DNA of 64,000 bases from Glycomyces harbinensis (lineage in GTDB: Bacteria > Actinomycetota > Actinomycetes > Mycobacteriales > Micromonosporaceae): positions 62,001 through 126,000 of the forward strand of contig NZ_FNAD01000003.1 in assembly GCF_900101745.1 (NCBI RefSeq), in the 5' to 3' direction. Below are positions 35,380 through 43,936 of this stretch, one piece after another (position 1 is the stretch's first letter; each line of letters opens with the position of its first letter). Position numbers and translations under genes: made by a program. The notes below the pieces were generated by a model. It searched no databases. It saw only the letters and a program-made list of their open reading frames with translations, and was not told the DNA's origin.

Positions 35380-35444
35380 TATTCAACCCATCGGTTGACA
35401 ACGATCGTGCCCCGATCTACCTTTGTATTCAACCAATCAGTTGA
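35380..35444. promoter_or_regulatory. Twin ArsR operators
   Basis: TATTCAACCCATCGGTTGA at 35380-35398 and TATTCAACCAATCAGTTGA at 35426-35444 are 19-base direct copies, each holding the inverted half-sites TCAAC and GTTGA. They lie immediately upstream of the ArsR start and probably cover its promoter. Confidence 0.75.
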
Positions 35445-35453
35445 GGACGAATC

Positions 35454-35819
35454 GTGGGCGACAGTACGCAGCAGCTCGACCGGGCGTTCGCGGCGCTCGC
35501 GGACCCGACCAGGCGCGGCCTCGTGGCCCGGCTGGCCGTCTCGGACGCGACCGTGAGCGAACTGGCCGAACCGTACGACGTGAGCTTCCAGGCGATCTCC
35601 AAGCACGTGAAGGTGCTCCAGGACGCCGGACTGGTGACCCGCAGCAGGGACGCCCAGCGCCGTCCGGTCCACCTGAACGCGGAGGCGCTCGACTCGATGA
35701 CGGCGTGGATCGAGCGGTACCGCCGGGAGGCCGAAGACCGTTACCGCCGCCTCGACGCCCTCCTGGACCGCATGACCGACGACGACCAGCCGCCGACCCA
35801 GACGAAGGACGAATCATGA
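35454..35819 (+). CDS. ArsR-family transcriptional regulator
   Basis: 121 residues from GTG 35454. Winged helix ALADPTRRGLVARLAVSDATVSELAEPYDVSFQAISKHVKVLQDAGLVTRSRDAQRRPVHLNAEAL, with no metal-binding cysteines, so it is of the non-metal ArsR class found before SRPBCC genes. Its stop overlaps the next ATG (ATGA). It should repress its own operon through the twin sites upstream. The ligand is unknown. Confidence 0.92.
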   Translation: MGDSTQQLDRAFAALADPTRRGLVARLAVSDATVSELAEPYDVSFQAISKHVKVLQDAGLVTRSRDAQRRPVHLNAEALDSMTAWIERYRREAEDRYRRLDALLDRMTDDDQPPTQTKDES

Positions 35820-36862
35820 GCAGGCACGAGACCGCGATCACCGCCGACGCGAAGGTCCCGACGATCGAGATCGTCCGCGAGTTCGACGCGCCGCCCGAAC
35901 GGGTGTTCCGCGCCCACGTCGACCCCGACCTCTACGCCCAGTGGGTCGGACCGCGCTCGGCGACCACGAGGATCACCCGGTGGGAGGCCCGCACGGGCGG
36001 CGAATGGGCCTTCGCCAGCGACCGCGACGGCGAGCAGATCGCCGCGTTCTTCGGCAGCTTCCACGAAGTGCGCCCGAACGAGCGGATCGTGTGGACCTTC
36101 ACCTACGAGGGCGATCCCGACAACGTCGCCTTGGAGACGCTGTCCCTCGAAGCGCTCGAGGGCGGGCGCACGCGGCTGCGGGCGCTGAGCGTGGTGCGGG
36201 ACTTCGCGACCCGCGACGGCATCCTGGCCAGCGGCATGGACGTCGGGGTCGGCGAGGGCTTCGAGAAACTCGACGAGCTGCTCGAAGCGCAGTCCGAAGT
36301 CACGGACGACGCGTCCGGCCGCCACGCCCGCGACGCGGCCCGCTTCACCGCGCTGGTCGAGTCCGCCGCGCCCGGCGACTGGGCGCGCCCCAGCCCGGTC
36401 GCGGAGTGGACGGCCCTGGACGTCGTCAAGCACCTGATCGAATGGTCCCGCGGTTTCCTCCAGGGGGCGGGGGTCGACTTGGTGGCCTTGGACGTCGAGG
36501 CCGACCCGGCCTCGGCCTGGAGGCGGCACGTCGCCGACATCCAGGCCGTCGTCGACCACCCCGACGGGCGGGTGCTCAGCAATCCCCACACCGGCGACAA
36601 GCCCGTCGACGAGGCGATCGACCAGGTGTACACGCCCGACGTCTGGATGCACTCCTGGGACCTCGCCAAGGCGCTCGGCCGCGAGCCGGACCTGGGGCAG
36701 GAGCGCTGCCGGGCCGCTCTGGCGGCCATCGAGCCGATGGAGCGGATCCTGCGCGACAGCGGGCAGTTCGGCGCCGCGGTGCCCGTCGCGGACGACGCCG
36801 ACCCGCAGGACAAGCTGGCCGCGTTCATCGGCCGCGACCCCGCCTGGAAGCCCGAGCGCTGA
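35816..36862 (+). CDS. Fusion of an SRPBCC (AHSA1) domain and a mycothiol-dependent maleylpyruvate isomerase-like domain
   Basis: 348 residues. Residues about 10-160 form an AHSA1-type SRPBCC domain (IEIVREFDAPPERVFRAHVDPDLYAQWVGP, WEARTGGEWAF). Residues about 170-348 match the TIGR03086/DinB-like group (RHARDAARFTALVESAAPGDWARPSPVAEWTALDVVKHLIEWSRGFLQG, DVWMHSWDLAKALGREPD) with the histidines that bind metal in such proteins. These two domains normally occur as separate adjacent genes, so the fusion is notable. Translation is coupled to the ArsR gene. Confidence 0.85.
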   Translation: MSRHETAITADAKVPTIEIVREFDAPPERVFRAHVDPDLYAQWVGPRSATTRITRWEARTGGEWAFASDRDGEQIAAFFGSFHEVRPNERIVWTFTYEGDPDNVALETLSLEALEGGRTRLRALSVVRDFATRDGILASGMDVGVGEGFEKLDELLEAQSEVTDDASGRHARDAARFTALVESAAPGDWARPSPVAEWTALDVVKHLIEWSRGFLQGAGVDLVALDVEADPASAWRRHVADIQAVVDHPDGRVLSNPHTGDKPVDEAIDQVYTPDVWMHSWDLAKALGREPDLGQERCRAALAAIEPMERILRDSGQFGAAVPVADDADPQDKLAAFIGRDPAWKPER

Positions 36863-37019
36863 CGGGCGGGTCGCTTCCCGCCTGCGGAGAAACCGCTTAA
36901 ATATTCGTATCGATGGATGTATTGATCCGGGGTGCGAGTGCTGTTACCGTGAACATTGCCTGGTGGCCACCATGCTCATCGGCGCTGTTCGCAGCGCTCC
37001 ACCCTCACAAGGAGCAGCC

Positions 37020-38474
37020 ATGCAGTCGATCGTTTCCGTACGGCGAATACTGGGGCTCGCAGTCGCCCTGGTGCTCGTGCTGTCCATGCAGGCCTTCATC
37101 GGAGCCGGGCGCGCCGAGGCCGCGCCCGGGCCCTCGTTCACCAACCCGGTGGTGGACGTCCCCAACAGCGCCGACCCGACCCTGGTCTACCACGCCGGGT
37201 TCTACTACTACGTCGCCACGACCTGGTCCTCCCAGGTCGTCATGCGCAAGTCGCCGACCATCGCCGGGCTGCGGGCCGCGCCCGAGCAGGTCGTGGTCAG
37301 CACCGGCGGCAGCACGATGTGGGCGCCCCACCTGGAGATGATCGACGGCCGCTGGTACCTGTACTACTCGGTCGAGCAGGGCAGTGCCGCGCGCCGCACC
37401 CACGTCGCCCAGAGCGCCGGCTCGGATCCGATGGGCCCCTACACGGTCCGGGGCATCCTCGACCTGATGCCCAACCAGGGTTGGGCGATCGACGCCGCAC
37501 CGCTGCGCCTCAACGGGAACCTGTACATGACGTTCTCGGCGTTCGCCGGGGACGGACTCCAGTCGCTCTACATCGCACCGATGACGAACCCGTGGACCGC
37601 CGGCGCGCACGGCACCCGCATCTCGGCGCCGACGTTGTCGTGGGAGACCCAGAACGGGGCCGTCAACGAGGGCTCGTTCGCGCTCCAGCGCAACGGCCGC
37701 ACGTTCCTCACCTACTCCGCCAGCCACTGCAACGGCCCGAACTACAAGATCGGGATGCTCGAGTACACCGGCGCCAACCCGCTCCAGATGAGCTCCTGGA
37801 CCAAGGCCGCCAACCCGCTGTTCCAACGCAGCGACGCCAACGGCGTGTACGGGCCGGGCCACCACTCGTTCTTCACCTCCCCGGACGGCACCGAGACCTG
37901 GATCGCATACCACGCCAACGACTCCGCCTCCGACGGCTGCGGCACCACCCGCACCACGCGGGTGCAGCGGATCTCCTGGAACGCGAACGGCACCCCGAAC
38001 CTCGGCGTCCCGGTCGCGACCACCACCGTCCTCGCCGGACCCTCCGGCGAACCGAACCTCGCCCCCGTCGCCATCCGCAACCGCCACAGCGGCCTCTGCC
38101 TCGACGACTACGAGTTCGGCACCCAGCCGGGCGCGGAAGTGCGGCAGTGGACGTGCAACAGCGAGACCGTCCAGGACTGGTACCTCACCGACCTCGGCAA
38201 CGGCTACTTCGCGATCAGCAACCTCTACAGCGGCCTGTGCCTCGACGACTACGAGTTCGGCACCCAGCCGGGGGCCGAAGTGCGGCAGTGGACCTGCAAC
38301 AACCAGAACGTCCAGCAGTGGCGGATCACGGACGCCGGAGGCGGCTACTCGACCATCGTCAACCGCCACAGCGGCCTGTGCCTCGACAACTACAACTTCG
38401 GCACGCAACCCGGCGCGGAGATCAGGCAGTGGACCTGCCTGAACAACGCCGCGCAGCAGTGGACCCTCGCCTGA
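37020..38474 (+). CDS. Secreted GH43 glycosidase with ricin-type beta-trefoil lectin
   Basis: 484 residues from ATG 37020 (AAGGAG upstream). Sec signal to about residue 34 (cut near AEA-AP). GH43 five-blade fold: base Asp in NSADPTLVYH, the pKa-setting Asp in WAIDAAPLRL and acid Glu in AVNEGSFALQ. The C-terminus holds three ricin repeats of about 45 residues (SGLCLDDYEFGTQPGAEVRQWTC twice nearly identical, then LCLDNYNFGTQPGAEIRQWTC) with QxW motifs. It probably cleaves arabinose- or xylose-containing plant polysaccharide. AT-rich DNA precedes it. Confidence 0.92.
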   Translation: MQSIVSVRRILGLAVALVLVLSMQAFIGAGRAEAAPGPSFTNPVVDVPNSADPTLVYHAGFYYYVATTWSSQVVMRKSPTIAGLRAAPEQVVVSTGGSTMWAPHLEMIDGRWYLYYSVEQGSAARRTHVAQSAGSDPMGPYTVRGILDLMPNQGWAIDAAPLRLNGNLYMTFSAFAGDGLQSLYIAPMTNPWTAGAHGTRISAPTLSWETQNGAVNEGSFALQRNGRTFLTYSASHCNGPNYKIGMLEYTGANPLQMSSWTKAANPLFQRSDANGVYGPGHHSFFTSPDGTETWIAYHANDSASDGCGTTRTTRVQRISWNANGTPNLGVPVATTTVLAGPSGEPNLAPVAIRNRHSGLCLDDYEFGTQPGAEVRQWTCNSETVQDWYLTDLGNGYFAISNLYSGLCLDDYEFGTQPGAEVRQWTCNNQNVQQWRITDAGGGYSTIVNRHSGLCLDNYNFGTQPGAEIRQWTCLNNAAQQWTLA

Positions 38475-38661
38475 CCCGCCGGGGCCCGGCGCGTGCCGGG
38501 CCCCGGCCCGAACCCGCGGCGGACGCAGGGAACGAACCCGAAGGCGTCCACCGGAAGGCCGCCGCGGCCTGAACCCGCCGCATCCGGCGGCGGCGAGCGG
38601 GAACCGGGCACCGGCGGGCGGCGTCTCACCGGTGACCGTCCCCCGCTCACTGGAGTCTTCG

Positions 38662-39195
38662 ATGCGCCGTCTCCTCGCCGCCGGTGCGGCCTCCCTGTTC
38701 TCGCTCCTCATCGTCCTCGGCAGCCCCGGATCGGCCTGCGCGTGCAGCTGCGTCGAACTGTCCGACGATGAGGCCTTCGACGCGGCCGACGCCGTGTTCA
38801 CCGGGACGCTGACCGCCGCCGACAGCGCGTTCGGCGGCGAAGTGATCCTCGAATTCGAGGTGGACGAGGTCTACAAGGGAGGTATCGCCGAGTTCCAGGG
38901 CGTCCTGACCTCCGATGCCGAGGCGTCGTGCGGCTGGTCGCCGCCGGTCGGCGAGGCGTACCTCGTGTACGCGCACCTCGACGGCGGCGAACTGTACGCG
39001 GGCCTGTGCGGCGGCTCCCGCGAACTCGAGGACACGCCCCCGGCGCTCGGCGTGGAAGGCGCCGCGCCCGTGCTCGGCGAGGCGGGCCCGTCCGACAATG
39101 CCCACTGGCTGTACGGCCTCGGCGCCGCCGCCCTGCTCGCGTCCACCGGCGCCGCCTGGTGGCTGCTGCGCCGCCGCCAGCTCAGGCGGGTCTGA
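38662..39195 (+). CDS. Exported protein with CxCxC start and C-terminal membrane anchor
   Basis: 177 residues from ATG 38662. Signal peptide MRRLLAAGAASLFSLLIVLGSPGSA, then CACSCVEL, the CxC opening of netrin/TIMP-like (NTR) domains. The domain (DAADAVFTGTLTA, FEVDEVYKGG, YLVYAHLDGGELYAGLCGGSREL) is of about 110 residues. A membrane helix at about 148-167 and RRRQLRR end it. Such proteins are common and uncharacterised in actinomycetes. It converges on the MFS gene. Confidence 0.8.
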   Translation: MRRLLAAGAASLFSLLIVLGSPGSACACSCVELSDDEAFDAADAVFTGTLTAADSAFGGEVILEFEVDEVYKGGIAEFQGVLTSDAEASCGWSPPVGEAYLVYAHLDGGELYAGLCGGSRELEDTPPALGVEGAAPVLGEAGPSDNAHWLYGLGAAALLASTGAAWWLLRRRQLRRV

Positions 39196-39197
39196 CT

Positions 39198-40457
39198 TCA
39201 GACCTCGTCGCCCACCGTGATCAGCTGGGCCTCCTGCTCGACGGTCCCGCGCGGGCGCCCCAGGTGGGCGAGCGTTCCCTTTCCCAAGGCCAGCACCAGG
39301 ATCGACACGAGCAGGGCGCCGAAGCCGAACCAGTACGGCGCGCCCTCGCCCATCGCCTCGGCGATGCCGCCGGAGACCGCCGGGGCCACCGCGCCGCCGA
39401 GGAACCGCACCCCCGAGTAGGTGGACGAGGCCACGCCCCGCGGCAGGTCGGTCGCCTCCATCACGGTCTCGGTGAGGGCCGTGTTCAGCACGCCCAGGAA
39501 CAGGCCCGCGGCGATCACCATGACGATGAGCACCGGCGCCGAGGCCACCCCGACGGCCATCGTCGCGAGACTCAAGGCCAGGAGCGCGAACATCGAATGG
39601 AGGACCGGGAGCAGGCCGAACCTGCGGGTCAGGACCGGTGCGACGAACACCGAGGTGACGGCGAGGGCGGTGCCCCACCCGAAGAAGATCAGGCCCAGCT
39701 CGTGCGCGCCGAAGTCCATCCCGGAGGCGGCCGCGGCGGCCTCGATCGGATAGGGAGAGTAGGCGAGCAGCGTGAAGAACCCGTAGTTGTAGAACAGCGC
39801 CGTCAGCGCGAGCGTCAGCAGCGCCGGGTCGCGCAAAGCCGTGAGCCCGGCCGTGAACCTGACCGGCGCCGGCTTCGGGACGGGCCCGCGCAGCAGGACC
39901 GCGACCGCGGCCAGGCCCACGGCCATCAGTGCGGCGGTGCCGAAGAACGGCCCGCGCCACGACACCTCGCCGAGCGCGCCGCCCAGCAGCGGGCCGACGG
40001 CCATGCCGATGCCCAGCGCCGCCTCGTACAGGACGACCGCCTGGCGGCTGCCGCCGCTGGCCGCGCCGACGATCGCGGCGAGCGCGGTCGAGATGAACAG
40101 GGCGTTCCCCAGGCCCCAGCCAGCGCGGAACCCGATGATCTGGCCGACGGTGTCCGAGGCGCCCGCGAGCGCCGCGAAGACGACGATGAGCGTCAGGCCC
40201 GCGAGCAGGGTGCGCTTGACGCCGAGGCGGCTGGAGATGAAGCCGCTGAAGAACATCGCGACGGCGGTGATGAGCAGGTAGCTGGTGAACAGCAGCATCG
40301 TCTGCGAGGGCGACGCCCTCAAGTCCTCGCTGATGGCCGGGAGGATCGGGTCGACGAGGCCGATCCCCATGAAGGAGACGGCGCACGCGAACGCGATCGC
40401 CCACACGGCGGTGGGCTGGCGCAGGATTGACGGTCGGGTGGGCTCGCCTTCGGTCAT
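39198..40457 (-). CDS. MFS drug/proton antiporter
   Basis: 419 residues, 12 membrane helices. Motif A is recognisable in FFSGFISSRLGVKRTLLAG, and motif C-like glycines in LGIGMAVGPLLGGALG place it with drug:H+ antiporters of the DHA1 type. It lies 43 bases downstream of a MarR gene on the same strand, so a resistance operon under MarR control is likely. The exported compound is unknown. Confidence 0.9.
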   Translation of the reverse strand: MTEGEPTRPSILRQPTAVWAIAFACAVSFMGIGLVDPILPAISEDLRASPSQTMLLFTSYLLITAVAMFFSGFISSRLGVKRTLLAGLTLIVVFAALAGASDTVGQIIGFRAGWGLGNALFISTALAAIVGAASGGSRQAVVLYEAALGIGMAVGPLLGGALGEVSWRGPFFGTAALMAVGLAAVAVLLRGPVPKPAPVRFTAGLTALRDPALLTLALTALFYNYGFFTLLAYSPYPIEAAAAASGMDFGAHELGLIFFGWGTALAVTSVFVAPVLTRRFGLLPVLHSMFALLALSLATMAVGVASAPVLIVMVIAAGLFLGVLNTALTETVMEATDLPRGVASSTYSGVRFLGGAVAPAVSGGIAEAMGEGAPYWFGFGALLVSILVLALGKGTLAHLGRPRGTVEQEAQLITVGDEV

Positions 40458-40500
40458 GGCGTGTTCGTCCTCGGTTCGTGTCTGCGGTGCGGGTCCCCGG

Positions 40501-40947
40501 CTATCGGTCGTTCAGCCGGTCGGCGAGCTGCTGGAGCAGGGCGGCGGCGCGGCCCAGGACGGCGAGGTCGTCCTCGCCGAGCGCTTCGAGCGCGGGCCGC
40601 ACCCCGGCGGCCGCGCGCATCCGGAAGGCCTCGAGTTCGGCCCCTCCGGCGTCGGTGATCCGCACGATCGCGGCGCGCGCGTCCGCGGGGTCGGCGGCGC
40701 GGGCGACGAGGCCGTCCTCTTCGAGGCGGTTGACGGTGGCGGTCATCGCGGGCTGCGAGATGGTCTCGCGCCGGGCGAGCTCGCCGACCCTGAGGTCGCC
40801 CTCCTGCTGGAGGTTCGCGAGCACGCGGAGCGCGATGAGCGAACGCTGCTCGCCCGCCCTGCGCGAGGCGGTGCGCGCGAACCGGCTGCCCTGGGAGATG
40901 AGCCGGACGGCCAACTGGTCGACGCCCTCGGGGCTCTGCGAAATCAT
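40501..40947 (-). CDS. MarR-family transcriptional regulator
   Basis: 148 residues. Winged helix: SLIALRVLANLQQEGDLRVGELARRETISQPAMTATVNRLEEDGLVARAADPADARAAIVRITDAG. The minus-strand sequence TATACT lies six bases before the ATG, which suggests a leaderless mRNA. An imperfect inverted repeat (TATACA-CGGTC-TATGTA) covers this region and may be its operator. Probably represses itself and the following MFS gene. Confidence 0.9.
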   Translation of the reverse strand: MISQSPEGVDQLAVRLISQGSRFARTASRRAGEQRSLIALRVLANLQQEGDLRVGELARRETISQPAMTATVNRLEEDGLVARAADPADARAAIVRITDAGGAELEAFRMRAAAGVRPALEALGEDDLAVLGRAAALLQQLADRLNDR

Positions 40948-41069
40948 AGGGAAAGTATATACACGGTCTATGTAAATCGGCGAGTTCGTGTGGCGCCGCC
41001 TCGGTAGCTTCGACCCATGCCCCGCTTCGATCCCGCGGCCCCGCGCGCCCCTCGCCTCCCGGACGTCCG

Positions 41070-41705
41070 ATGACGCGGCTGCCGGGCGCGGACTGGTGGA
41101 TCGAGCTGGGCCTGCTCCCGCTCGCGTTCGCGTCCGTGGGCGCGGCGCTGTGGCACAGTGCCTTCGCGGCCGAACCCGGCGGCGACTACGGGACGCTCGC
41201 GATCGTCCTCGGCGCGGTGTGGGGCGTCGTCTTCCTCGCGCTCGACCGGCGCCGCTTCCGGCACCGAGCCGCGCCGCTCCTGCTCGCGGCCCCCGCGCTG
41301 GCGGTCGTCATCGCGTGGTTCGCGGTCGCCGACGTCGCGATGGACTCCCGCGGCGTCGTCGAGGAGTGCCCCGCCACCCCGGTGTCCACCTACGAGGTCG
41401 ACCGCGCGCGCGGCGGGTCCCATTGGGAGACCGAATACTCCCTCGACTGCGACCGGGGAGAGGCCAGGGTGGCGCTCGTCGTCTCCGGGCCCGCACCGGC
41501 GGAGGAGTCCGGAGACGACGAGTCGCGCGTCCACCTGGTCGAGGTCGAATACGACCCGCGCGGCCTCATCGACCCGAACACCGACGACTACGTGACCGGG
41601 AGCCGCCAGAACCCCGCGGTGTCGCTCTGGTTCGCGGGGATCGCCGCCGCCGCCGGGATCGGCCTGCGCCTGGCGGCCGCGCGTTCCCGAGCCGACAGGC
41701 ACTGA
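41070..41705 (+). CDS. Membrane protein, unknown
   Basis: 211 residues with helices at about 8-30, 41-58, 66-88 and 185-205, and a soluble loop of about 95 residues (92-185) containing two cysteines (VVEECPATP and YSLDCDRG) likely paired outside the cell. No family recognised. The upstream frame could start earlier, but ATG 41070 gives a normal N-terminus. Divergent from the MarR gene; converges on hmgA. Confidence 0.7.
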   Translation: MTRLPGADWWIELGLLPLAFASVGAALWHSAFAAEPGGDYGTLAIVLGAVWGVVFLALDRRRFRHRAAPLLLAAPALAVVIAWFAVADVAMDSRGVVEECPATPVSTYEVDRARGGSHWETEYSLDCDRGEARVALVVSGPAPAEESGDDESRVHLVEVEYDPRGLIDPNTDDYVTGSRQNPAVSLWFAGIAAAAGIGLRLAAARSRADRH

Positions 41706-41723
41706 CGGCCGCTCGAGCGCCCG

Positions 41724-42905
41724 CTAGGCCGGGTCGCGGTTCCACGTCCAGGCGTAGTTCGTGTCCTCCACGTCCAGCGCCGGTTCGCACAGCTCCAGGG
41801 GCCGGAACGTGTCGACCATGACGGCCAGTTCGTCGAAGAACTCGGCGCCGATCGAGCGTTCGGGCGCGCCCGGCTGCGGGCCGTGCGTGAAGCCCGACGG
41901 GTGCAGCGAGATCGAGCCCTGCTCGATCCCCGAGCCCCGGCGCGCCTCGTAGTTCCCGCCGCAGTAGAACATCACCTCGTCGGAGTCGACGTTGTGGTGG
42001 TTGTACGGCACCGGGATCGCGTCCGGGTGGTAGTCCACCTTGCGCGGCACGAAGTTGCAGATGACGAAGTTCGGGCCCTGGAAGACTTGGTGCGCGGGCG
42101 GCGGCTGGTGGATGCGGCCGGTGATCGGCTCGAAGTCGTGGATCGAGAACACCCACGGGTACAGGCACCCGTCCCAACCGACCACGTCGAACGGGTGGTT
42201 CGCGTACGTGAACTTCGTCCACAGCGTCGCCGACCCGCGGCCGCGGTGCTGTACGTACACGTCCACGTTCTCGCCCTCGACCTGGAGCGGCGCCTCCGGG
42301 CTGCGCAGGTCGCGCTCGCAGTACGGCGAGTGCTCCAGGAACTGGCCGCGCACCGACAGGTAGCGCTTCGCCGGCGTGATGTGCCCGGTCGACTCGACCA
42401 CGAGGGTCCGCAGCGGCTCGTCGCCGGTGGGGACGATGCGGTAGATGGTCGACATCGGCATGATGAGGTAGTCGCCCGAACCGATGCCGATCGCGCCGAA
42501 GGAGGTCTCGACCTCGGCGGTGCCGGACTCGACGTAGATGCACTCGTCGCCGATCGCGTTGCGGTACAGCGGCGAAGGACGGTCGGCCACCGCGTACGAA
42601 ATACGGCAGTCCCCGTTGGACAACAAGTGGTTCCGGCCGAGGATCGCGTCGCCCGCCCCGTCGAGCTTGTGGGTGCGGAAGTGGCGCGGCTTGAGCGGGT
42701 GGTTCGGCGCCGGCTCGGCCCGCTCGGGCCGGTGCTCGGCGGCGGAGCTGATCGCCGTGGGCCGGTAGCGGTGGTAGAGCAGCGAGGAGTCCGAGGAGAA
42801 GCCCTCCTGGCCCATCAGCTCCTCGTGGTAGAGGCTCCCGTCGTCCTGGCGGAACTGCGTGTGTCGCTTGTCGGGGATCTGCCCGACCGAACGGTAGAAC
42901 GGCAC
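41724..42905 (-). CDS. hmgA: Homogentisate 1,2-dioxygenase
   Basis: 393 residues from GTG 42903-42905 with AAGGAG upstream. Non-heme iron cupin enzyme that opens the ring of homogentisate to maleylacetoacetate in tyrosine and phenylalanine breakdown. Visible: FRTHKLDGAGDAILGRNHLL, IYVESGTAEVETSFG, the iron site region CNFVPRKVDYHPDAIPVPYNHHNVDSDEVMFYCGG, and SLHPSGFTHGPQPG. Shorter than the 430-residue animal and Pseudomonas type, as in other actinobacteria. Divergent from the fahA operon. Confidence 0.96.
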   Translation of the reverse strand: MPFYRSVGQIPDKRHTQFRQDDGSLYHEELMGQEGFSSDSSLLYHRYRPTAISSAAEHRPERAEPAPNHPLKPRHFRTHKLDGAGDAILGRNHLLSNGDCRISYAVADRPSPLYRNAIGDECIYVESGTAEVETSFGAIGIGSGDYLIMPMSTIYRIVPTGDEPLRTLVVESTGHITPAKRYLSVRGQFLEHSPYCERDLRSPEAPLQVEGENVDVYVQHRGRGSATLWTKFTYANHPFDVVGWDGCLYPWVFSIHDFEPITGRIHQPPPAHQVFQGPNFVICNFVPRKVDYHPDAIPVPYNHHNVDSDEVMFYCGGNYEARRGSGIEQGSISLHPSGFTHGPQPGAPERSIGAEFFDELAVMVDTFRPLELCEPALDVEDTNYAWTWNRDPA

Positions 42906-42948
42906 GTCGACTCCTTCGTCGGTTCGCGCGGCGGCCGAGGGTGTGGCC

Positions 42949-42984
42949 GCCGGCGCGGTGGTTATGCCACGCGGTGGTTATGCC
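42949..42984. repeat. Tandem direct repeat in the hmgA/fahA divergent region
   Basis: GCGGTGGTTATGCCA occurs twice, 17 bases apart. The copies sit between the hmgA start and the operon at 43136, where a regulator of tyrosine catabolism could bind. Downstream, TTTGCGGCTCGCAGA resembles the palindrome found before hppD. Confidence 0.5.
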
Positions 42985-43135
42985 AATTTGCGGCTCGCAG
43001 ACGTCGCCGAGCCTGCCCTGAGGATAACCTTCCCGCCGTTCGATTTCGACCGGTCCGCGCACGGGCGAACACGCCCCGCGCATCCGCTGCGCGGACCGCT
43101 GGACCCGGGCCGCCCGATCCCTCTAGGCTCTGGAC

Positions 43136-43936
43136 ATGCCTGCACCCGTTCCCGCGATGCTGCGGGGCCTGATCGACGACGCGGCGCTCTTCCCACCAGG
43201 AAACGCGCCCTTCGAAGAGGCCGTCCCCGCCCACCGCGGATACCGCCAGTCCTGGTACGAGGCCATGATCGGCCCGCTCCTCATCCCGCAGACCCGCCTC
43301 GGCGGCCTCGCCCCCGTCCAGGGACGCGGCGAACTGCGCATCGGCGTCATCGTCGACGGCGACCTCGACCGGCTGCCCAACGACGTCGCCGCCCTCGGGC
43401 CCGACGTCCACGTCACGCACTACGAGTCGCGCCACGCCCTCGACCGCCTCACCGCGACCGCGCCCGCCTGGGGCAAGCCCGTCTACGCCGAGATCCCCTT
43501 CGGCGACGACGCCCTCGACGCGATCCGGCCCACCGGCTTCACCCCGAAGTTCCGCACCGGCGGCCTCGCCGCCGAACTCTTCCCCGCGCCCGGCACCCTC
43601 GCGGCCGCGATCGCGGGATGCCGCAGGCGCGGACTCCAGTTCAAGCTCACCGCCGGACTCCACGAGGCCGTCCGCCACCGCGACCCCGCGACCGGTTTCG
43701 ACCACCACGGCTTCCTGAACGTGCTGGTCGCCGCCGCCGACGCCTCCGAAGGCGCCGACACGGGCGACCTCACCGCGACCCTCGCGTCCACCGACGCCGA
43801 CGACCTCGCCGCCCGCGCCGCCCGCGTGCTCGACCGCCCGCGCGCCCTGTGGACCGGCTTCGGCTCGTGCAGCATCGACGAACCGCTGGGCGACCTTCTG
43901 ACACTCGGACTGCTCAAGCGAGGGGACGTCTCATGA
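43136..43936 (+). CDS. Conserved protein coupled to fahA, function unknown
   Basis: 266 residues. Begins [50 protein letters not shown], a block I recognise from uncharacterised actinobacterial proteins. Later [40 protein letters not shown] and [16 protein letters not shown] suggest a TIM-barrel-like order of strands with Lys and His near strand ends. Its stop overlaps the fahA ATG (ATGA), so the two proteins are made together. An enzymatic role in tyrosine breakdown is inferred from this coupling. Confidence 0.8.
   Translation: MPAPVPAMLRGLIDDAALFPPGNAPFEEAVPAHRGYRQSWYEAMIGPLLIPQTRLGGLAPVQGRGELRIGVIVDGDLDRLPNDVAALGPDVHVTHYESRHALDRLTATAPAWGKPVYAEIPFGDDALDAIRPTGFTPKFRTGGLAAELFPAPGTLAAAIAGCRRRGLQFKLTAGLHEAVRHRDPATGFDHHGFLNVLVAAADASEGADTGDLTATLASTDADDLAARAARVLDRPRALWTGFGSCSIDEPLGDLLTLGLLKRGDVS

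Noticed and set aside
35232..35444. Small ORF after tfuA as a further RiPP gene
   Set aside because: It runs into the ArsR operators and lacks a ribosome binding site. Another frame (GSFNGTIASRLPAWIKSGK..., ending near 35373) looks more protein-like but has no start; at most a gene remnant.
28044..35450. Right attachment site matching the tRNA-Gln 3' end
   Set aside because: Scanning by eye found no second copy of GGTTCGAGTCCAGGTACCCC in the window, so island boundaries are not claimed as att sites.
38493..38771. ORF covering the gap between GH43 and the NTR-like gene
   Set aside because: Mostly shadow of the gene at 38662 and GC-rich spacer; no start signal or domain.
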